From Microcebus murinus (Eukaryota; Chordata; Mammalia; Primates; Cheirogaleidae): 64,000 bases of DNA. The DNA is taken from the NCBI RefSeq assembly GCF_040939455.1, contig NC_134124.1, forward strand, positions 29,525,138 to 29,589,137, in the 5' to 3' direction. How positions within the stretch are numbered: position 1 is the first letter of the stretch; every line of letters starts with the position of its first letter. The notes under the pieces are model-generated. The model was given only the letters and a program-made list of their open reading frames with translations, was not told the DNA's origin and searched no databases. Shown here piece after piece: positions 12,180 through 24,657 of the stretch. A program made the translations under genes and the position numbers.

Positions 12180-12435
12180 TTTTTAGTTATCCGTTGCTGC
12201 ATGACGAGTTACTTTGAAATGTATTGGCTTAAAACAACATACTTTTATTACAGTTTCTTCAGGTCACAAATACAGGCCCAGCTTTGCTGGGTGCTTCTGG
12301 CTCAGGTCTCTCAGGAGGTTGCAGTTGTGCTGTTGACTCGGGCTGTGTTCTCTGAACGCTCGACTGGGGCCCTTAATGATTCCCACTTCATGTCCTTTTT
12401 TCAGTCTTCTCTCTTTGAGTGTACACTGGACCTAG
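12180..12435 (-). mobile_element. Probable LTR fragment, minus strand
   Basis: ttagttatccgttgctgca, tattggcttaaaacaacata and gctttgctgggtgcttctgg match a common old LTR-type mammalian repeat in antisense (start: CTGCATAACAAATTACC-like). The family is not certain. Confidence 0.45.
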
Positions 12436-12444
12436 TGATTCCAT

Positions 12445-12620
12445 TCTAATGATTATAGCAGAGTGATGGAATGTCACTTCTTGATAAGGTTACAAAAAGA
12501 CTGAGTGTTCTTTCTTGTTTGCTCTAAGAGAAGCCAGCTGCCCTACAGAGAGGACCTGCTGGCAAGGTGCTGAAGGAGGTCTCTGGCAAAAAGATACCAA
12601 AGAACTGAGGCCACCAGCCA
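12445..12620 (+). mobile_element. Probable MaLR-like LTR fragment
   Basis: ggttacaaaaagactgag, agagaagccagctgccctac, agagaggacctgctggcaag and aactgaggccaccagcc resemble the middle of an MLT1-type LTR. The minus-strand frame across it (12490-12807) is not considered a gene. Confidence 0.45.
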
Positions 12621-14325
12621 TCTTAGTCTGCCTACCACAGTTGGAAAGAACAGTATGGTCCAAAACATCTTGAGTCAGAAAATAGCTTAGTGTTCTAGGA
12701 ATTGTCAGGAGGCCAGTGTAGCTGAAAGGTGGAGGAGAGAGACAGGAATATACAATGAGGCAGGCATAGTACATAGAAACCAAATAATTTGGGGCTATGT
12801 AGGTCATGGTAGGAAATAGGAGTGTTAAAGTGAGAATGCTTTCTAGAAGATCTTCCTTTTGATAAAAGGGATGGGATTTTTTAAAAACACGAATAAAAGA
12901 ATATAGAATATACTCAATCCCATACTTTCAATGAACTAGGGTAGCAATGTAACCCTGAATCCTCACACACACATACATCCAGTGATGAAGGAACTATGAA
13001 TTATGCATGTAACATTTCTCAGCTTCTCACAGTTTTCACTAGAGCCTGCATTTCAACACTGATTGCAAACTGTCCATGAATCCATCCTAAGCCAGAAATG
13101 CTGAACAAAAGCTGCTGTTGCCTGGGACAACCCTAGCCTTTAAGCATGTTAGGACATAAATTGTGTTTCTAGGAAATTTTACAAGGGAATTTTTAAAAAA
13201 CTTGTCTTTGCAAACCAAATGCTTCGCATAATTTGAAGTGTCTTGTGATTTTTCCAAGAATGTTGTTTGTAGCACCACTATAGAGATGAATTTTAATGTA
13301 TGATTGAAGCACGTGTTCACTAAGATATTTGATCCTGTAATTTATGTTATTGTTCTTTGTATAGTCATCTCTTTCTGCCATGGAGGCAGTTTTTTTAGGA
13401 AATTGTCCTACTTCCATAAAGTTGATGATGGAACCTAAATATTTGCCATAAAAGACTAAGTATAGAGACTTGGCTAGATATAGAGATTAACTGGAGAAAA
13501 AAATATCAAAGAAAGTGAAACAATATTCATCTATGGGAAAACAAAATGAAAAAGAGGAATAACCCCATGAAAAATATTTTAGAAGTTATCCTACTTAATT
13601 TTCATTCTTTTGGGGAAACTATTCTTTTTATTCTATCATCTAAATTATAATGATATTTTATTAAGCAAACCAATTGATGATAGAATTTTTCTTAACTATT
13701 TGTGTATTCCTCCATCCATCCATCCATCCATTAAGAAAAAGAAGGTGAGATTATAATATTATCATGTGTGCAAATAAACTTATAATATAGTTATAACTGA
13801 GAATATTATTTCAATTTAGATTTTGGATCTCTGTTTTGCTAAAGATTAGTGTTTTAGGCATTAATTATTTTTATGTGTCTTAGCAACCCATTAACAAAGA
13901 GCTAATTGAAGAACAAAAATATGTATCAAGTTATTCCCCTAAACCCCCTTTTTCAGTAATTGTTTCTTCTTTAAAGAGAACATTATTGTTCTCACAGATG
14001 GTTGAAGTGATGTATTGTGGGAAATTAAACATACTTGGCTTTTTTCCTGAATTTTCTACTTAGCAACTAAGGCTGCTCACCCCACAAGTATTATTTTAAC
14101 TCTTCCCCAGATATCCTCTTAATCAACAGCAGTAGGATTCACAGTTGGAAAACTCTTTTTTTATGGTTCCCAAACACTATTTTACTTTCTTTTTATTACT
14201 GTTTTAAATATTTGTAACATTATAGGAAAACAGGCCATAAAAAATATTCATTTTGAAACCAAGGGTAGAATTTAGACTAGAGTCACTTGTAGTCATCTGG
14301 ACATTTAATGCTGTTAAGAGTGTGA
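12621..14325. other. No gene; short (CATC)n only
   Basis: A short CATC repeat sits at 13709-13732. The rest is AT-rich DNA in which I recognise nothing. The overlapping minus-strand frames around 13.1-13.4 kb have no recognisable protein features. Confidence 0.5.
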
Positions 14326-14329
14326 AGGA

Positions 14330-14560
14330 ATATCCCCAGGCATGGATGTATGAATGGATACAGTCTTTCAGGAGAACCATCTAGCAAGATATCTAAATGT
14401 TTTAAATGTGTAGACCTTTTGATCTATTAATTCAACTTGTAGAAATTAATCCTAAAAGAGAGGTGAAAAAGATCCAAGTACAAAGATAAATATAAGAATA
14501 TCTAGTGTAGTGGTATTTATATTGATGAAAAATTAAACTATATGCTCATGTGGAATTGAT
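14330..14560 (+). repeat. L1M LINE fragment (ORF2 3' part)
   Basis: ccatctagcaagatatctaa, gaccttttgatctattaatt, caacttgtagaaattaatcc and tggtatttatattgatgaaa follow the order of the L1 ORF2 tail in a highly diverged copy. Confidence 0.6.
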
Positions 14561-14584
14561 AAATTCATAATAATACAAATAATA

Positions 14585-14800
14585 ATACTAATAACCTTTA
14601 TTGAGTTTTTACTGTGTCAGAAATATACTAAGCACTTTACATTTGTTATCTGACTTAATTTTCTCTACAACCTAATAATATAGGTACTATAATGATCCCT
14701 GTTTTTCAGACAAAGAATCTTCCCAAGCTATAGAGATGTAAATACCAGCTCAAGGTTGTATAGCCAGTGAGTGGCAGATTTGAACACATATTATAAATTC
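14585..14800 (-). repeat. MIR SINE, reverse orientation
   Basis: Nearly full length in antisense: cctttattgagtttttactg, tactaagcactttacattt, ataggtactataatgatccc, tcaaggttgtatagccagtg and agtggcagatttgaaca. Confidence 0.8.
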
Positions 14801-14814
14801 ATATTATGACGTCG

Positions 14815-16670
14815 TTAAGATAAAGATAAGCCTGACATTTATGTACTAGCATGAATGATAGTTAAGGATTAAAAGCAGATGATAGAACAATATGTTTATT
14901 ATCATCACATTTATGTAATAAATTTACTTGCATCTGGGTTATAAACAAAGGGATATTCCATCAATCTTGTGTAAGTTGTGGAGTGTTTATCTGTTTGTGT
15001 ACTCCATCACATGTCTTTAGTGACTGCAGTCAGTCACAATGCACAGCTGGCTCCCATATCATCCAAAGAGAGACACAATTTCACACCCAGAAAAAAGCAG
15101 AGGTGGAGCAGAGTAAGAGGCAGTATTGGCAGTATTGGATTCCTAGCCACACTTCTGCCTTTTCCAATTATTTCAACCTGTAAAGCCTGCCTTTTACCTA
15201 AGCCACTTTGATCTGGAACTCTTTCATTCAAAATAGTAGTGCTTTTTGCTGCCCAAAAGTCATTGTTGCCCACGGGACTTCTCAGGTTACTTCATTGTGG
15301 GTTTTTCTTTTAGAGTTATATGGGCAGTTTTTTTGTTTTCAGTTGTTTGTCTATTTTTTAAAAATCTTTGCTTTCATTTTATGTATGTGAATCTTAAACA
15401 TTTTTATTGCAGATGGACTAATAAAGACACTCAAAATATAATTCTTATCTAAATTTTATTTCTGCCTCACTTATCAATGTTAGCTGGGAAAAAGTAAAAA
15501 CAGGCCCATAAAGGGGTATGGTGATGCTTGGGGATAGTTTATGAGGTTTATTTAGCTCATTTGTTGACTGGTGACTGCCAATCAAAGACAGGACCAGAAG
15601 CTTCAACACTATTTTAGTCACGGTGTTTATTGGCCAAGAATATTTTTGTTATATTTTATTTATTAGTAATTTGTCATGATAAAATAATAGGTCTTTTTAA
15701 AATGTTTTAACACAAAATTGTCTCAATACTGAATACACTTTCTCAGACTACATGTACACATGCACACACATACACACATTGTATACACCATATATATGTG
15801 TGTGTATATATGTACTTGCATGTGCACGTATACATTCTTTTGCCTCCTATACCTCAAGTCATTTTCCTCCTACACTAAACATCAGTTGAGTGTCATGCTA
15901 GACACATAGGTTCGCCAGCACTATCTCAATACCTTTAGATCTTATTTGAATACGTCAGAGCTTCAATTCCTAGTAACACAAACAGTCCATACTAATCATA
16001 TTCCTGGGATACTTTTGGGAACTCAGAACTTTATTATTTCTATTTCATAAGATAACTATTTTAGGGGAGATACATAAGTGGTAAATTATTGACTTGTTTA
16101 CTAAAACAAAAATGAAAGAGGCAGCGATAGATAGAAAAAGAATACTGCTCCACACATTTCAGAATCAATATCCAGCACAGCCTCAGTGGACAAACAGAAG
16201 ATAGCTGTGTTCCAGGCTTCTGGAATGTTTTTCTCTAACACTTTGGGTATAAATTGCCTTGTTATCAAGAAGAAAAAAGTCAGCAAAGTTCAGGAAAGAA
16301 AGAAAGATGCATCACATTCCCCTAGTAAATTATTAACAAGGAAGATAAATTAACGTGTTTTTCAGGTCCTACTATAGCATTTATAAATTGCTCTCAGTCC
16401 TGGAGAAAAACTGGACAATAACCCAAACCTTGGATTTTAAAAATTATATTTAAATATATTTCTCAAGATTTCAGGACAGATTTATTTTTGCCTTTCAAGT
16501 AGTACATAATAATTATTGCCAAAATCCCATTTGCTTTGGTTATTTCCTTGAACAATCAATTTACTATATTATGTACTTACCCTCTAAAGTCTCTGTTTTT
16601 AACTTGCTTTAAAAACATTCTTATTATATGTTCTTTCTTAAAATCTTATAGAAAAAAATAAGTTCCTTTT
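14815..16670. other. No gene; low-complexity CA/TG tract
   Basis: Around 15751-15835 there is a mixed CACACA/TATATG/TGTGTG tract. The overlapping short frames at 14.98-15.45 kb lie in all three plus frames and look like chance. Nothing else is recognised. Confidence 0.5.
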
Positions 16671-17044
16671 CATATTTACTAATTTTTTTTTTTTTTTTTT
16701 TTTTTTTTTGAGACAGAGTCTCGCTTTGTTGTCCAGGCTAGAGTGAGTGCCGTGGCGTCAGCCTCGCTCACAGCAACCTCAAACTCCTGGGCTCGAGTGA
16801 TCCTTCTGCCTCAGCCTCCCGAGTAGCTGGGACTACAGGCATGCGCCACCATGCCCGGCTAATTTTTTTATATATATATATCAGTTGGCCAATTGATTTC
16901 TTTCTATTTATAGTAGAGACGGGGTCTCGCTCTTGCTCAGGCTGGTTTTGAACTCCTGACCTTGAGCAATCCGCCCGCCTCGGCCTCCCAAGAGCTAGGA
17001 TTACAGGCGTGAGCCACAGCGCCCGGCCTCATATTTACTAATTT
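16671..17044 (-). mobile_element. Lemur-type Alu with 15-bp target-site duplication
   Basis: The Alu body (16686-17029) reads from a long T run through gagacagagtctcgctttgt, cagcctcgctcacagcaacc and gtagctgggactacaggcat to gtgagccacagcgcccggcc. Between the monomers, cagttggccaattgatttc and tctatttatagtagagac identify the strepsirrhine subtype. CATATTTACTAATTT occurs exactly at 16671-16685 and 17030-17044, so the insertion is recent enough to keep a perfect duplication. Confidence 0.95.
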
Positions 17045-17109
17045 GACATTATAAGATAAGGTAGGCTATCATAAGGTTCCTGGACTCATTTGCATATTCA
17101 CTAATTGTC

Positions 17110-17245
17110 CAGGAATTTATTTACAGCCTGTTTGTGCTACATACTGTGCTATGCACTGTCGAGTGAGCAACTAAGAGGTACAGCTCTTTACTTCAAGTTG
17201 TTTATTTTATGATGGTCAGTTGGATAAAAGTAAAATCTAAAATAA
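17110..17245 (-). repeat. L2 LINE fragment, reverse
   Basis: catactgtgctatgcactgt and gagtgagcaactaagaggta resemble an antisense L2 3' end. Confidence 0.5.
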
Positions 17246-17399
17246 TAATTACACCAGAAGTTGGTAAAGATTGTAATACTATGACCCTAATGCTTTGAAA
17301 CAATAGGTAGAACAAATACAGCTGCCTGGGAGCTTAGGGAACTGACAAAAGAGGTGTCTTCTAATGTGAATCTTGATGAATGAACAGGAACTTTCCAAG

Positions 17400-17805
17400 G
17401 TGAGAAGTTATGCCACTCTTGCTCCCACCACAGGGCCTTTGTACATGCTTTTTCCTCTGCCTGGAAGGCTATTCCCTTTTATTCTACCCTCCTTAGTCTT
17501 TTACCATAGGAGGTATGACTCATCCTTCATGTATCAGCACTATCATTACTTTCTCAGGGAGGCCTTCTCTGGCTCTGCAAATTGGATTAGTTTACTACTG
17601 AAAGAAAAGATTTTAGGGTGGCACTTTCTTTGTCTCTTACTCTTCTCAGTTTGCAATTATATGGACATTCGTGCAGTTACTTCATTAATGTCTGTTTCAC
17701 ACTGTGCTGTAAGCTCCATGTGAGCAGAGGTTCACTTATATATCTCCAGCTTCTGGCAGAGACCATGGTGAATAATAAAAGTTCAATAAATATTAGTAAA
17801 TTATG
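17400..17805 (+). repeat. L2 LINE 3' end
   Basis: Strong order: ccaccacagggcctttgtac, tgctttttcctctgcctgga, cagggaggccttctctggct, ctgtaagctccatgtgagca, ttatatatctccagcttctg and agttcaataaatattagtaa. The 116-aa and 83-aa frames here are L2 remnants, not genes. Confidence 0.85.
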
Positions 17806-17879
17806 TGACCAAATGAAATTTTTAAGGCTCAGTCTTCTCATTCATCAAATGGTTTCATATCGATCCTAATGAAATGTGA

Positions 17880-20683
17880 GATGTTTAACAATATGGCTGC
17901 ATTTTTAAATATAATGTACTGTTGTCATATTGCCTAATATTAGCTGAATGTCCAATTCCATTTTACCTACCTTTTAGAATTCATTACTGTAAAGAATCTA
18001 TTTATTTTATGTTCATATCTCTTCAGAATTGGTAAATTAAGACCACTTGCCCTCTTAGTTGTGGTTTATATCCTTATGATTTCTTTATGATATTTTTAAT
18101 AATCCTACTTCTTTATGATTATCGGAGTGCACAGAGGTAAATTATAGCTTAGGGAAATTGTACTAGGATTTCTTATAAAAATTCACAGTCTTATCAGTAC
18201 TATTTCTCCATTTTCTCTCAAACCTTAAAAAATATCATGTAATTTGTTCTCATGCATTCATTGGGAATATGTTAACACTATCTTTTATTATTTCTGGTCA
18301 TTTTCAAATCTTTTTTAATAACCCTACATTTCTTCAGTAAATAATTATTGAGTGACTACTACATGCAAGACAATGCTTATTGCATGTAGTAGATTATATT
18401 GTACTTTTTATAATCACAGGCTAAAATATCTTGTGACTCCTTAAGGAGGAATTTCCATTCTTGTTACATAACACGGGTATATATTCCCTTGTGAATATAT
18501 AATCAACCTACTTTATGCCATTGCCAGCAGTTTATCTCCCTTCCAAGATTACTGCTAATTCAGAAGCCAGTATATATACACTTACTTTTTCTCCCCTTTG
18601 AGTCTGTTTTCCTTTTCCTTGCAATGAGAAAACCAGTTTTCAGTTCAGACATTTCTAAGTATCCTCATTTACATTTCAGAACTAGAATGTTCTCCTGCCT
18701 TCACACATTCAGGGATTTTTTACCAGTCTGACAGTTTTTAATTTGATCTTGTTTTGCAGGTCATGAATTCAATTTCTAAATGCTTTGCTGTTTTTCGTTT
18801 TCTTACATAGAATAATGCTCTATCCATCAATTGTTATCTCCTTATCTTCAGTTTTTTTTTTCATTTCCCCTGAACCAAGGTCAATGTTTATAAAATCTGC
18901 TTTTTACTAATTAAATCTGACATCATTTGATAATATCAATGGTACCTAAATAGCATATAAATTCATCACCAAGTAAATCTACCCTGGTGAGTTGGAAGAT
19001 ATTAGAGATTACACTTACAATAATAAACAAATCATGTGCATTATTTTTAATAAATTTTTAAAAGAAATTATTCAAACAGTATAATTGGTCTGTGAGCTGG
19101 TCAAATATGTTCTCTCTGGTACTTACCAGAAAGAATAGGTCTGATCACCTTTTAAAATGGTGTGTGCAAATTTTATTAATTATGTGTCTCTATAGACGAG
19201 AATGTGCTGAATACAGCTTCTTTGGAACAATCTCTGCTTTGTTACTCAGAAATCTGAATTTTAAAGGGAAATAAAGAGTAGCTTAAAAGCATGTAGATCA
19301 AACTAGCATAAATTTTATTGGAAGATTTCACCTCGCTTTACAAAATAAAAATCAATCAATATTGATGAAAATAGATATAATGAGTAAATGTTATCATATA
19401 GTGAGAAAAACTTAGGCATCCTCCCCAAGGAATCCAGGGAAGCTCATCAGGGATTAAGGCACATTTTCTGCTGGGCTTTTATGTGCTAAGAAAATTAAAA
19501 ATGCAAATGGCAAAGAGATGTCCTTGACTGTGTAAGAGTTCTATCAGACATAATGAATTTGAAGATACCAAAGAACAATTATGATATTAATAATAAAGGA
19601 ATATGTCTCCATTTTTATATTTAAATGGGAGAGTCCAGTACTAGTTATTGGAACTGATAACCAAATCTAGTAGATATTAAGTAGTGCTTAATATGCATTG
19701 TCTTGTGCCTGCTTCTTTCTTTCAGACAAATCCCCATTTTACATTCAAAACGGCATGTAATCATATGCCAACATTATTGCTTGTTGAAGCTGCATAATTT
19801 ACTTAAAATTAAAGCCACAATTGTGCACTGTGTCCCAGTGTACATGGTGATGGGTCCACTAGCCTCCCAGTGAAATTTTGAAATTGAATTTTAAGTATAA
19901 ATTTTCTTAAAAAATCGTACTAGCACATAACTGACCCTCTCGCAAGTCTGGCTGCAGGTACACAGATGGATCATGGGGCTGGAAGCAGCTGAAGGGAAGG
20001 AAAGCTCAGAAATAAGGAAGAACACTGTGGGTTAGAGGTTGTCTACCAGCCACACAAACACCCATGAGTCCTCTCTAAAAAAAATTCCAAGCCCCAATCT
20101 GTGAAAGTCTAACAATAGATTGTTAAAAGTAGAGTTCTTTATCCTGATAGCTAAAGGAAACAATAATACTTAATTACACTTCATTCTTTAGACACACTCC
20201 ATGATGACATATATTCAGTCTTTCATATGTGAGGTTTTTTTTTTCTTTATTCTTTCCTGTCACAAATGCAGAGTTTACCAGCTAAAATGCTCTACTCTCG
20301 GCATAAAAAAATAATTGTCATTATTCTCTCAATTGTACTAAATTTATGAGATCTATCATTCTTATTGCTTTTCAGGTCCAAATGCAATAAAGCATCCAAA
20401 TGATTACACAAATTTTTTTTGCACAAGCACAACTTGTGATAATGTTGAAACTGAACCACTCGCTCACATGGAGGGCCTCTATGAGACTGCTCAAAATGTC
20501 CATTGTCAATTAATGTGTGAAAGAACTAATTCATTGTACAAAATTATCAAGAGTTGCTAATGTGTAATAAGTGAGTGTTTATTTTGAGGATTAAAACACA
20601 TTTTTAAAATTTGAGGGGCAACTGTGCAAGGATTTTATTTGTTTGTTTTCAGCTATTTGGAGGAATGTTGAATTCAGCTCATA
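17880..20683. other. No gene; one quasi-palindrome
   Basis: A long AT-rich stretch without recognisable repeats except a MIR/L2-like scrap at about 18335-18400. That scrap holds a 13-bp inverted repeat (CTACTACATGCAA at 18356-18368 and its complement at 18380-18392). No coding signal is seen. Confidence 0.5.
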
Positions 20684-21033
20684 ATATAACGAATAGGCCA
20701 GGCACAGTGGCTCACGCCTGTGATCCTAGCACTCTGAGAGGCCGAGGAGGATGGATCGCTCAAAGTCAGGAGTTCGAAACCAGCCTGAGTAAGAGCGAGA
20801 CCCTTTCTCTACTAAAAATAGAAAGAACTAATTGGCCAACTAAAAGTATATAGAAAAAAATAGGTAGACATGGTGGTGCATGCCTGTAGTCTCAGCTACT
20901 TGGGAGACTGAGGCAGAGGATTGCTTGAGCCCAGGAGTTTGAGGTTGCTGTGAGCTAGGCTGACGCCACAACACTCTATCCAGGGCAACACAGTGAGACT
21001 CTGTCTCAAAAAAAAAAAAAGATATAATGAATA
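20684..21033 (+). mobile_element. Lemur-type Alu, plus strand, with target-site duplication
   Basis: The body 20696-21020 starts ggccaggcacagtggctcac and ends in an A run after gagactctgtctc. The linker carries attggccaactaaaagtata, the sense form of the strepsirrhine-type segment. The flanks are ATATAACGAATA (20684-20695) and ATATAATGAATA (21022-21033), an approximately 12-bp duplication with one change. Confidence 0.93.
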
Positions 21034-21089
21034 ATCGCCTTTAATAATCCAGTTGTCATATTCAGGCTATATATTGGGTGTTTGATTCC

Positions 21090-21500
21090 ATTTTCTGTTG
21101 CTATAACTGAATAGCTGAGATGGATATTTTAAAAAAGAAATTTATGCCTTTTAGTTCTGGAGGCTGGGAAGTCCAAGGTCATGCCACTGGTATCTTGTAG
21201 ACTTCTAATGGGGGGTCTTATGCTGTATCAAAATATGACAGGGAAGTGGGTGCATGAAAAAGGGGTAAAACACTAGGGGAGGCCTTCAGTTATAACAATC
21301 CCCTCTCACAGTAACTAATCCAGTCCTTTGAGAGCAAGAACTCACTCACTACTGTGAGAATTAACCCAGTACCTCTACAGGGTCATCAATCCCTATTAAT
21401 GATTCAATCACCCTTTAAAGCTCCTACCTCCCAATGTTGCCACACCAGAGACCAAGTTTCTAACACTTGAATTCTGGGGGACACATTCAAACCATATCAC
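21090..21500 (-). mobile_element. MaLR-type LTR, minus strand
   Basis: Plus-strand phrases ttctgttgctataactgaat, tagttctggaggctgggaag, tccaaggtcatgccactggt, aagaactcactcactactgt, attcaatcaccctttaaagc and acattcaaaccatatca are the antisense order of an MST/MLT1 LTR. Confidence 0.75.
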
Positions 21501-22675
21501 TGGGAAGGTCTTAGTTAGCTATGGACAGGGAGACAAAAATGGGCTCTGGGGAAACAAATCTTTAAAGCCATCTAATCTAATTTACATGGTCCTTCAGAAT
21601 CTTCCTACCTTAAGACTTTTTTCATCCAGGACAGTGAGCCAGTGAAATCATTAGGCTTACATTTCTATCTTTGCTTTTCTGAAATTGATTTATTTAACTT
21701 CAGATTCTACTTGTCTGATTTTTGTTTTGAAAGTCATGCCTAATTGTTTCCATCTCTAATAACATGCTAATTTTGAAATACCTGTTATTTTTGAAACTTT
21801 CTATTTCTGTGATACTGGGCTATATTGACTAAATTTGTACAATCTTCTCATTAGATTGATGCTTTATATCAGGGATTGTCACAAATGTTGGTTTCAAGAT
21901 TCCCCTTTGAGCTTGTTAAGATCTTAAGAAAAGTTCTGGAGATCAAAGAGGAGAACATAGTTTTTTAAAAGTTTTGTCCATCTATTATCATTAGATAATA
22001 TGCAATAGAGGAATTCCAACAGTCCAATCTGCAGGCACAATTGTGGAATGACTCTCTTCCCACCTCCAGAATCAAAGGGCACCATGAGATCATCTCTGAA
22101 CAGCAGTCTGGGCTGACATCCAATACTGTCAACGCCCAGTTAGACACAGCTGCAGAATATCCAAAAAAAAAAAAAAAGTTATGGCAGTGTACTTTTTTAA
22201 GGAAATAAAACAAATATGATTATATCCATTAAAGGCAATGCTTGCTTTTTGAACCAATTTTATGAGAAATTCTAGCTGTGAAAGCCTGAGGCAGGTTCAT
22301 TCTAATAAGACATATGAGTGGGCCAAGCCTTCTGTGATATACAGAAACAAGTCTGACTCTTAAAATGTTCATTACACCCATGGTCACTAGGAGTCATCAG
22401 CCAGCCTAAGACTGCATGGAGAAGGAAGAGAAAGGGCTAATTATGAATTGAGTTTAATTAAATCTCTAGAGCCAAACTGAGTAAGAAAGGGAAGAAAGAT
22501 TTTTTCAGAGAGGTTAACTTAAATTTGACCTTCCTCCCAGATGAATTGTTGCAGGCATGATTGCCCCTATTTTATCAGATAGATAAAACCCCAGGAGCAG
22601 AGAGGCCAAGGGGCTGGTCCCACATTTAACAGCCAGAAAGAGGCAAAGTCACATTCAGGAGCTGACTATGCAGAG
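21501..22675. other. No identifiable feature
   Basis: No gene or named repeat recognised. The minus-strand frame at 21965-22213 includes a poly-A-encoded run of Phe and looks like chance. Confidence 0.5.
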
Positions 22676-22930
22676 ACCATATGGTAAGAGAGGAAGCATG
22701 AAAGAGAGGGGTAAGGTGCCAGGATCATTTTTAAAAAAAAAAAAAAAAACAACCAGCTCTCACAGGAACTAATCCAGCAAGAACTCACTCACCCAGGGCA
22801 TTAATCTATTCATGAGGGATCCACGCCCAAGACCCCAACCCCTTCCACCAGGCCCCACCTCTCAACATTGCCAGATTGGGGATCAAATTTCAACATGAGG
22901 TTTGGTAGGAACAAACATACAAACCATAGG
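22676..22930 (-). mobile_element. MaLR-type LTR fragment, minus strand
   Basis: ggggtaaggtgccaggatca, an expanded A run, aaccagctctcacaggaact, aagaactcactcacccagg, ccaccaggccccacctctca and ggatcaaatttcaacatgag are the antisense terminal half of an MST-like LTR. Confidence 0.75.
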
Positions 22931-22984
22931 GATCTCTAAAGACAACTTCTCTCCATTAGACTCTCCTGGTGCTGAGTGTATAAG

Positions 22985-23160
22985 ACGAGGTAACTTGGGA
23001 GCCCAGCTGCTTGGATTTAAATCCCATCTTTTTCTATACATGCTAGAGATTCTAGGCAATTTACTTAGCCTCACTGTACCTCAATTTCCTCATCTATGAA
23101 ATGGAGAAAATGATAAATAACAATTTTGTTAAGATTACATTAGTTAGTATACATAAATCT
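22985..23160 (+). repeat. MIR SINE
   Basis: gcttggatttaaatcccatc, aggcaatttacttagcctca and tcaatttcctcatctatgaa, then agattacattagttagta, give the sense MIR order. Confidence 0.8.
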
Positions 23161-23164
23161 ACTA

Positions 23165-23916
23165 GTATATGCTGTTACTATTATACTACTGTACTATTTC
23201 CTCCCAAGTTCTAACCCTCTTTTCTATTAATAAGAAAGAAAAAATATATAAAAGGAAAATAATTGTGTGCATGAATTTCTGGATAATCAAAATGTTCAGA
23301 TGTCACTTGGTTTACGGAGATAGTAAGAAACTCTCACACACACACTCATATTTATAAATACGTGTGTTTATATCAATTTATAAAATCAAGAAATAATTTT
23401 AGAAATAGTAACTCCACTTAGACTGTGCTCCATTTTCTTTCCCCAAATTAATGCAAAATCTACATTACAATGGCTTTCAATGTTTGAAGAAATGAAACTA
23501 TTCAGAAGTTTACATAAGGAAGCAATTTGCTTGGATTGAATAAGGTAATGCATAAGTATGTAAAACCCTTTCTCTGTAAATGCTGCTTTTAATTAGGAAT
23601 GGAGCTCTGAAAGAAATCCTAGTTATTATATCCATGAGCTGAACTCAGGCAACTATTTTAATTGGAACAGAAAGAACCAAAATGCAGAAGATTTATCAAG
23701 GAAAGTTAAAAAAAAAAAAAACTCTAGTTCATAGGAAACAATATTTTGTGTTCTTTTCCTTTACCCCAGCACAAAGATTGGAATAATCCCCTTGTCAGAG
23801 GAGATGGATGGCATACATTTGGGATTCTGCGGGGCATTAAATAGTTGTTGCCATGTCAAACAACTCTCTTCTGTTATTAATACTGAGTAAAATCAACATT
23901 CTTATTTCCTTAGTTG

Positions 23917-23967
<51 letters not shown>

Positions 23968-24578
23968 ATCCTTCTTTCTGTCCTTTCAGTTCTTAGCATT
24001 TGTTGTCATTTCTTGCTCTATCAGGGCTTTACTTTTCTTTTCAGCAACTTCCTATGTTTTACACATTGGACAAAGAAATCTTGACTTTTTTTCACCTTTC
24101 CCTCCTTTGACTACTTTCTTAAGAGAAAGGACATGTTTCTGTCATTGTCCCCCGAGCAGATTTATCCAGTAGAAGTAATCTGTGTTTTTTAATAGCCGAC
24201 ATCTGGACAAATGGGCAAAGGAGCAGTGGATTTGGTGAATGCTAGTCTGTAGAGGGCTGAACTGCACTTGCAACTCAATTGGGCTGTGCTACCCTCAACC
24301 TGATAAGACTGCCCAACTGATTGCATCAGCTTTCCTCTTCGTCAGGCGCCTCTGGTATAGGGGACCCAGTTAGCATATGGCAAGAATTGAGTAATAATAA
24401 TCTTTCTACAAGTTGAAGAATATGATCTAATAAGTACTAAGTCAACTGCCCAATCCTATGTCACTTGGTAATAGCTAGGGCCATTAAAGCCATACCCTCC
24501 TTAATGAACCCCTAAGGAATTAAGTCCATAGCCACTAAAATATTCCTAGCTGGTTTTGAGGTAAATTTGGCTTAGAAT
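23165..24578. other. No gene; (AT)n inside
   Basis: Apart from the (AT)n tract listed separately, I recognise nothing here. Confidence 0.5.
23919..23964. repeat. (AT)n microsatellite
   Basis: A pure run of about 23 AT dinucleotides. It is self-complementary, can extrude a cruciform, and is likely length-variable. Confidence 0.95.
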
Positions 24579-24657
24579 AGTAGCAGCAGCAGCAGCAGCA
24601 GCCGTGGTGGTGGTGATGATAGTACTAGTAGTGACTATAGTAGTAGTAGAAGTAGTG
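24579..24657 (+). repeat. Compound trinucleotide repeat (CAG then GTG/GTA)
   Basis: Seven CAG units are followed by TGG/TGA units and then a TAG/TAG-type tract (agtagtagtagaagtagtg). It is not in an open coding frame that I can support. Confidence 0.9.

Noticed and set aside
12490..12807. 105-codon minus-strand frame
   Set aside because: It overlaps an LTR-like fragment and has no domain. Its length is compatible with chance.
17373..17869. 116- and 83-codon plus-strand frames
   Set aside because: They lie in an L2 3' end and overlap in two frames, so they are decayed LINE sequence.
24579..24657. CAG repeat as a possible polyglutamine-coding exon
   Set aside because: The flanking sequence has stops in all frames within a short distance and the tract directly abuts a MIR element.
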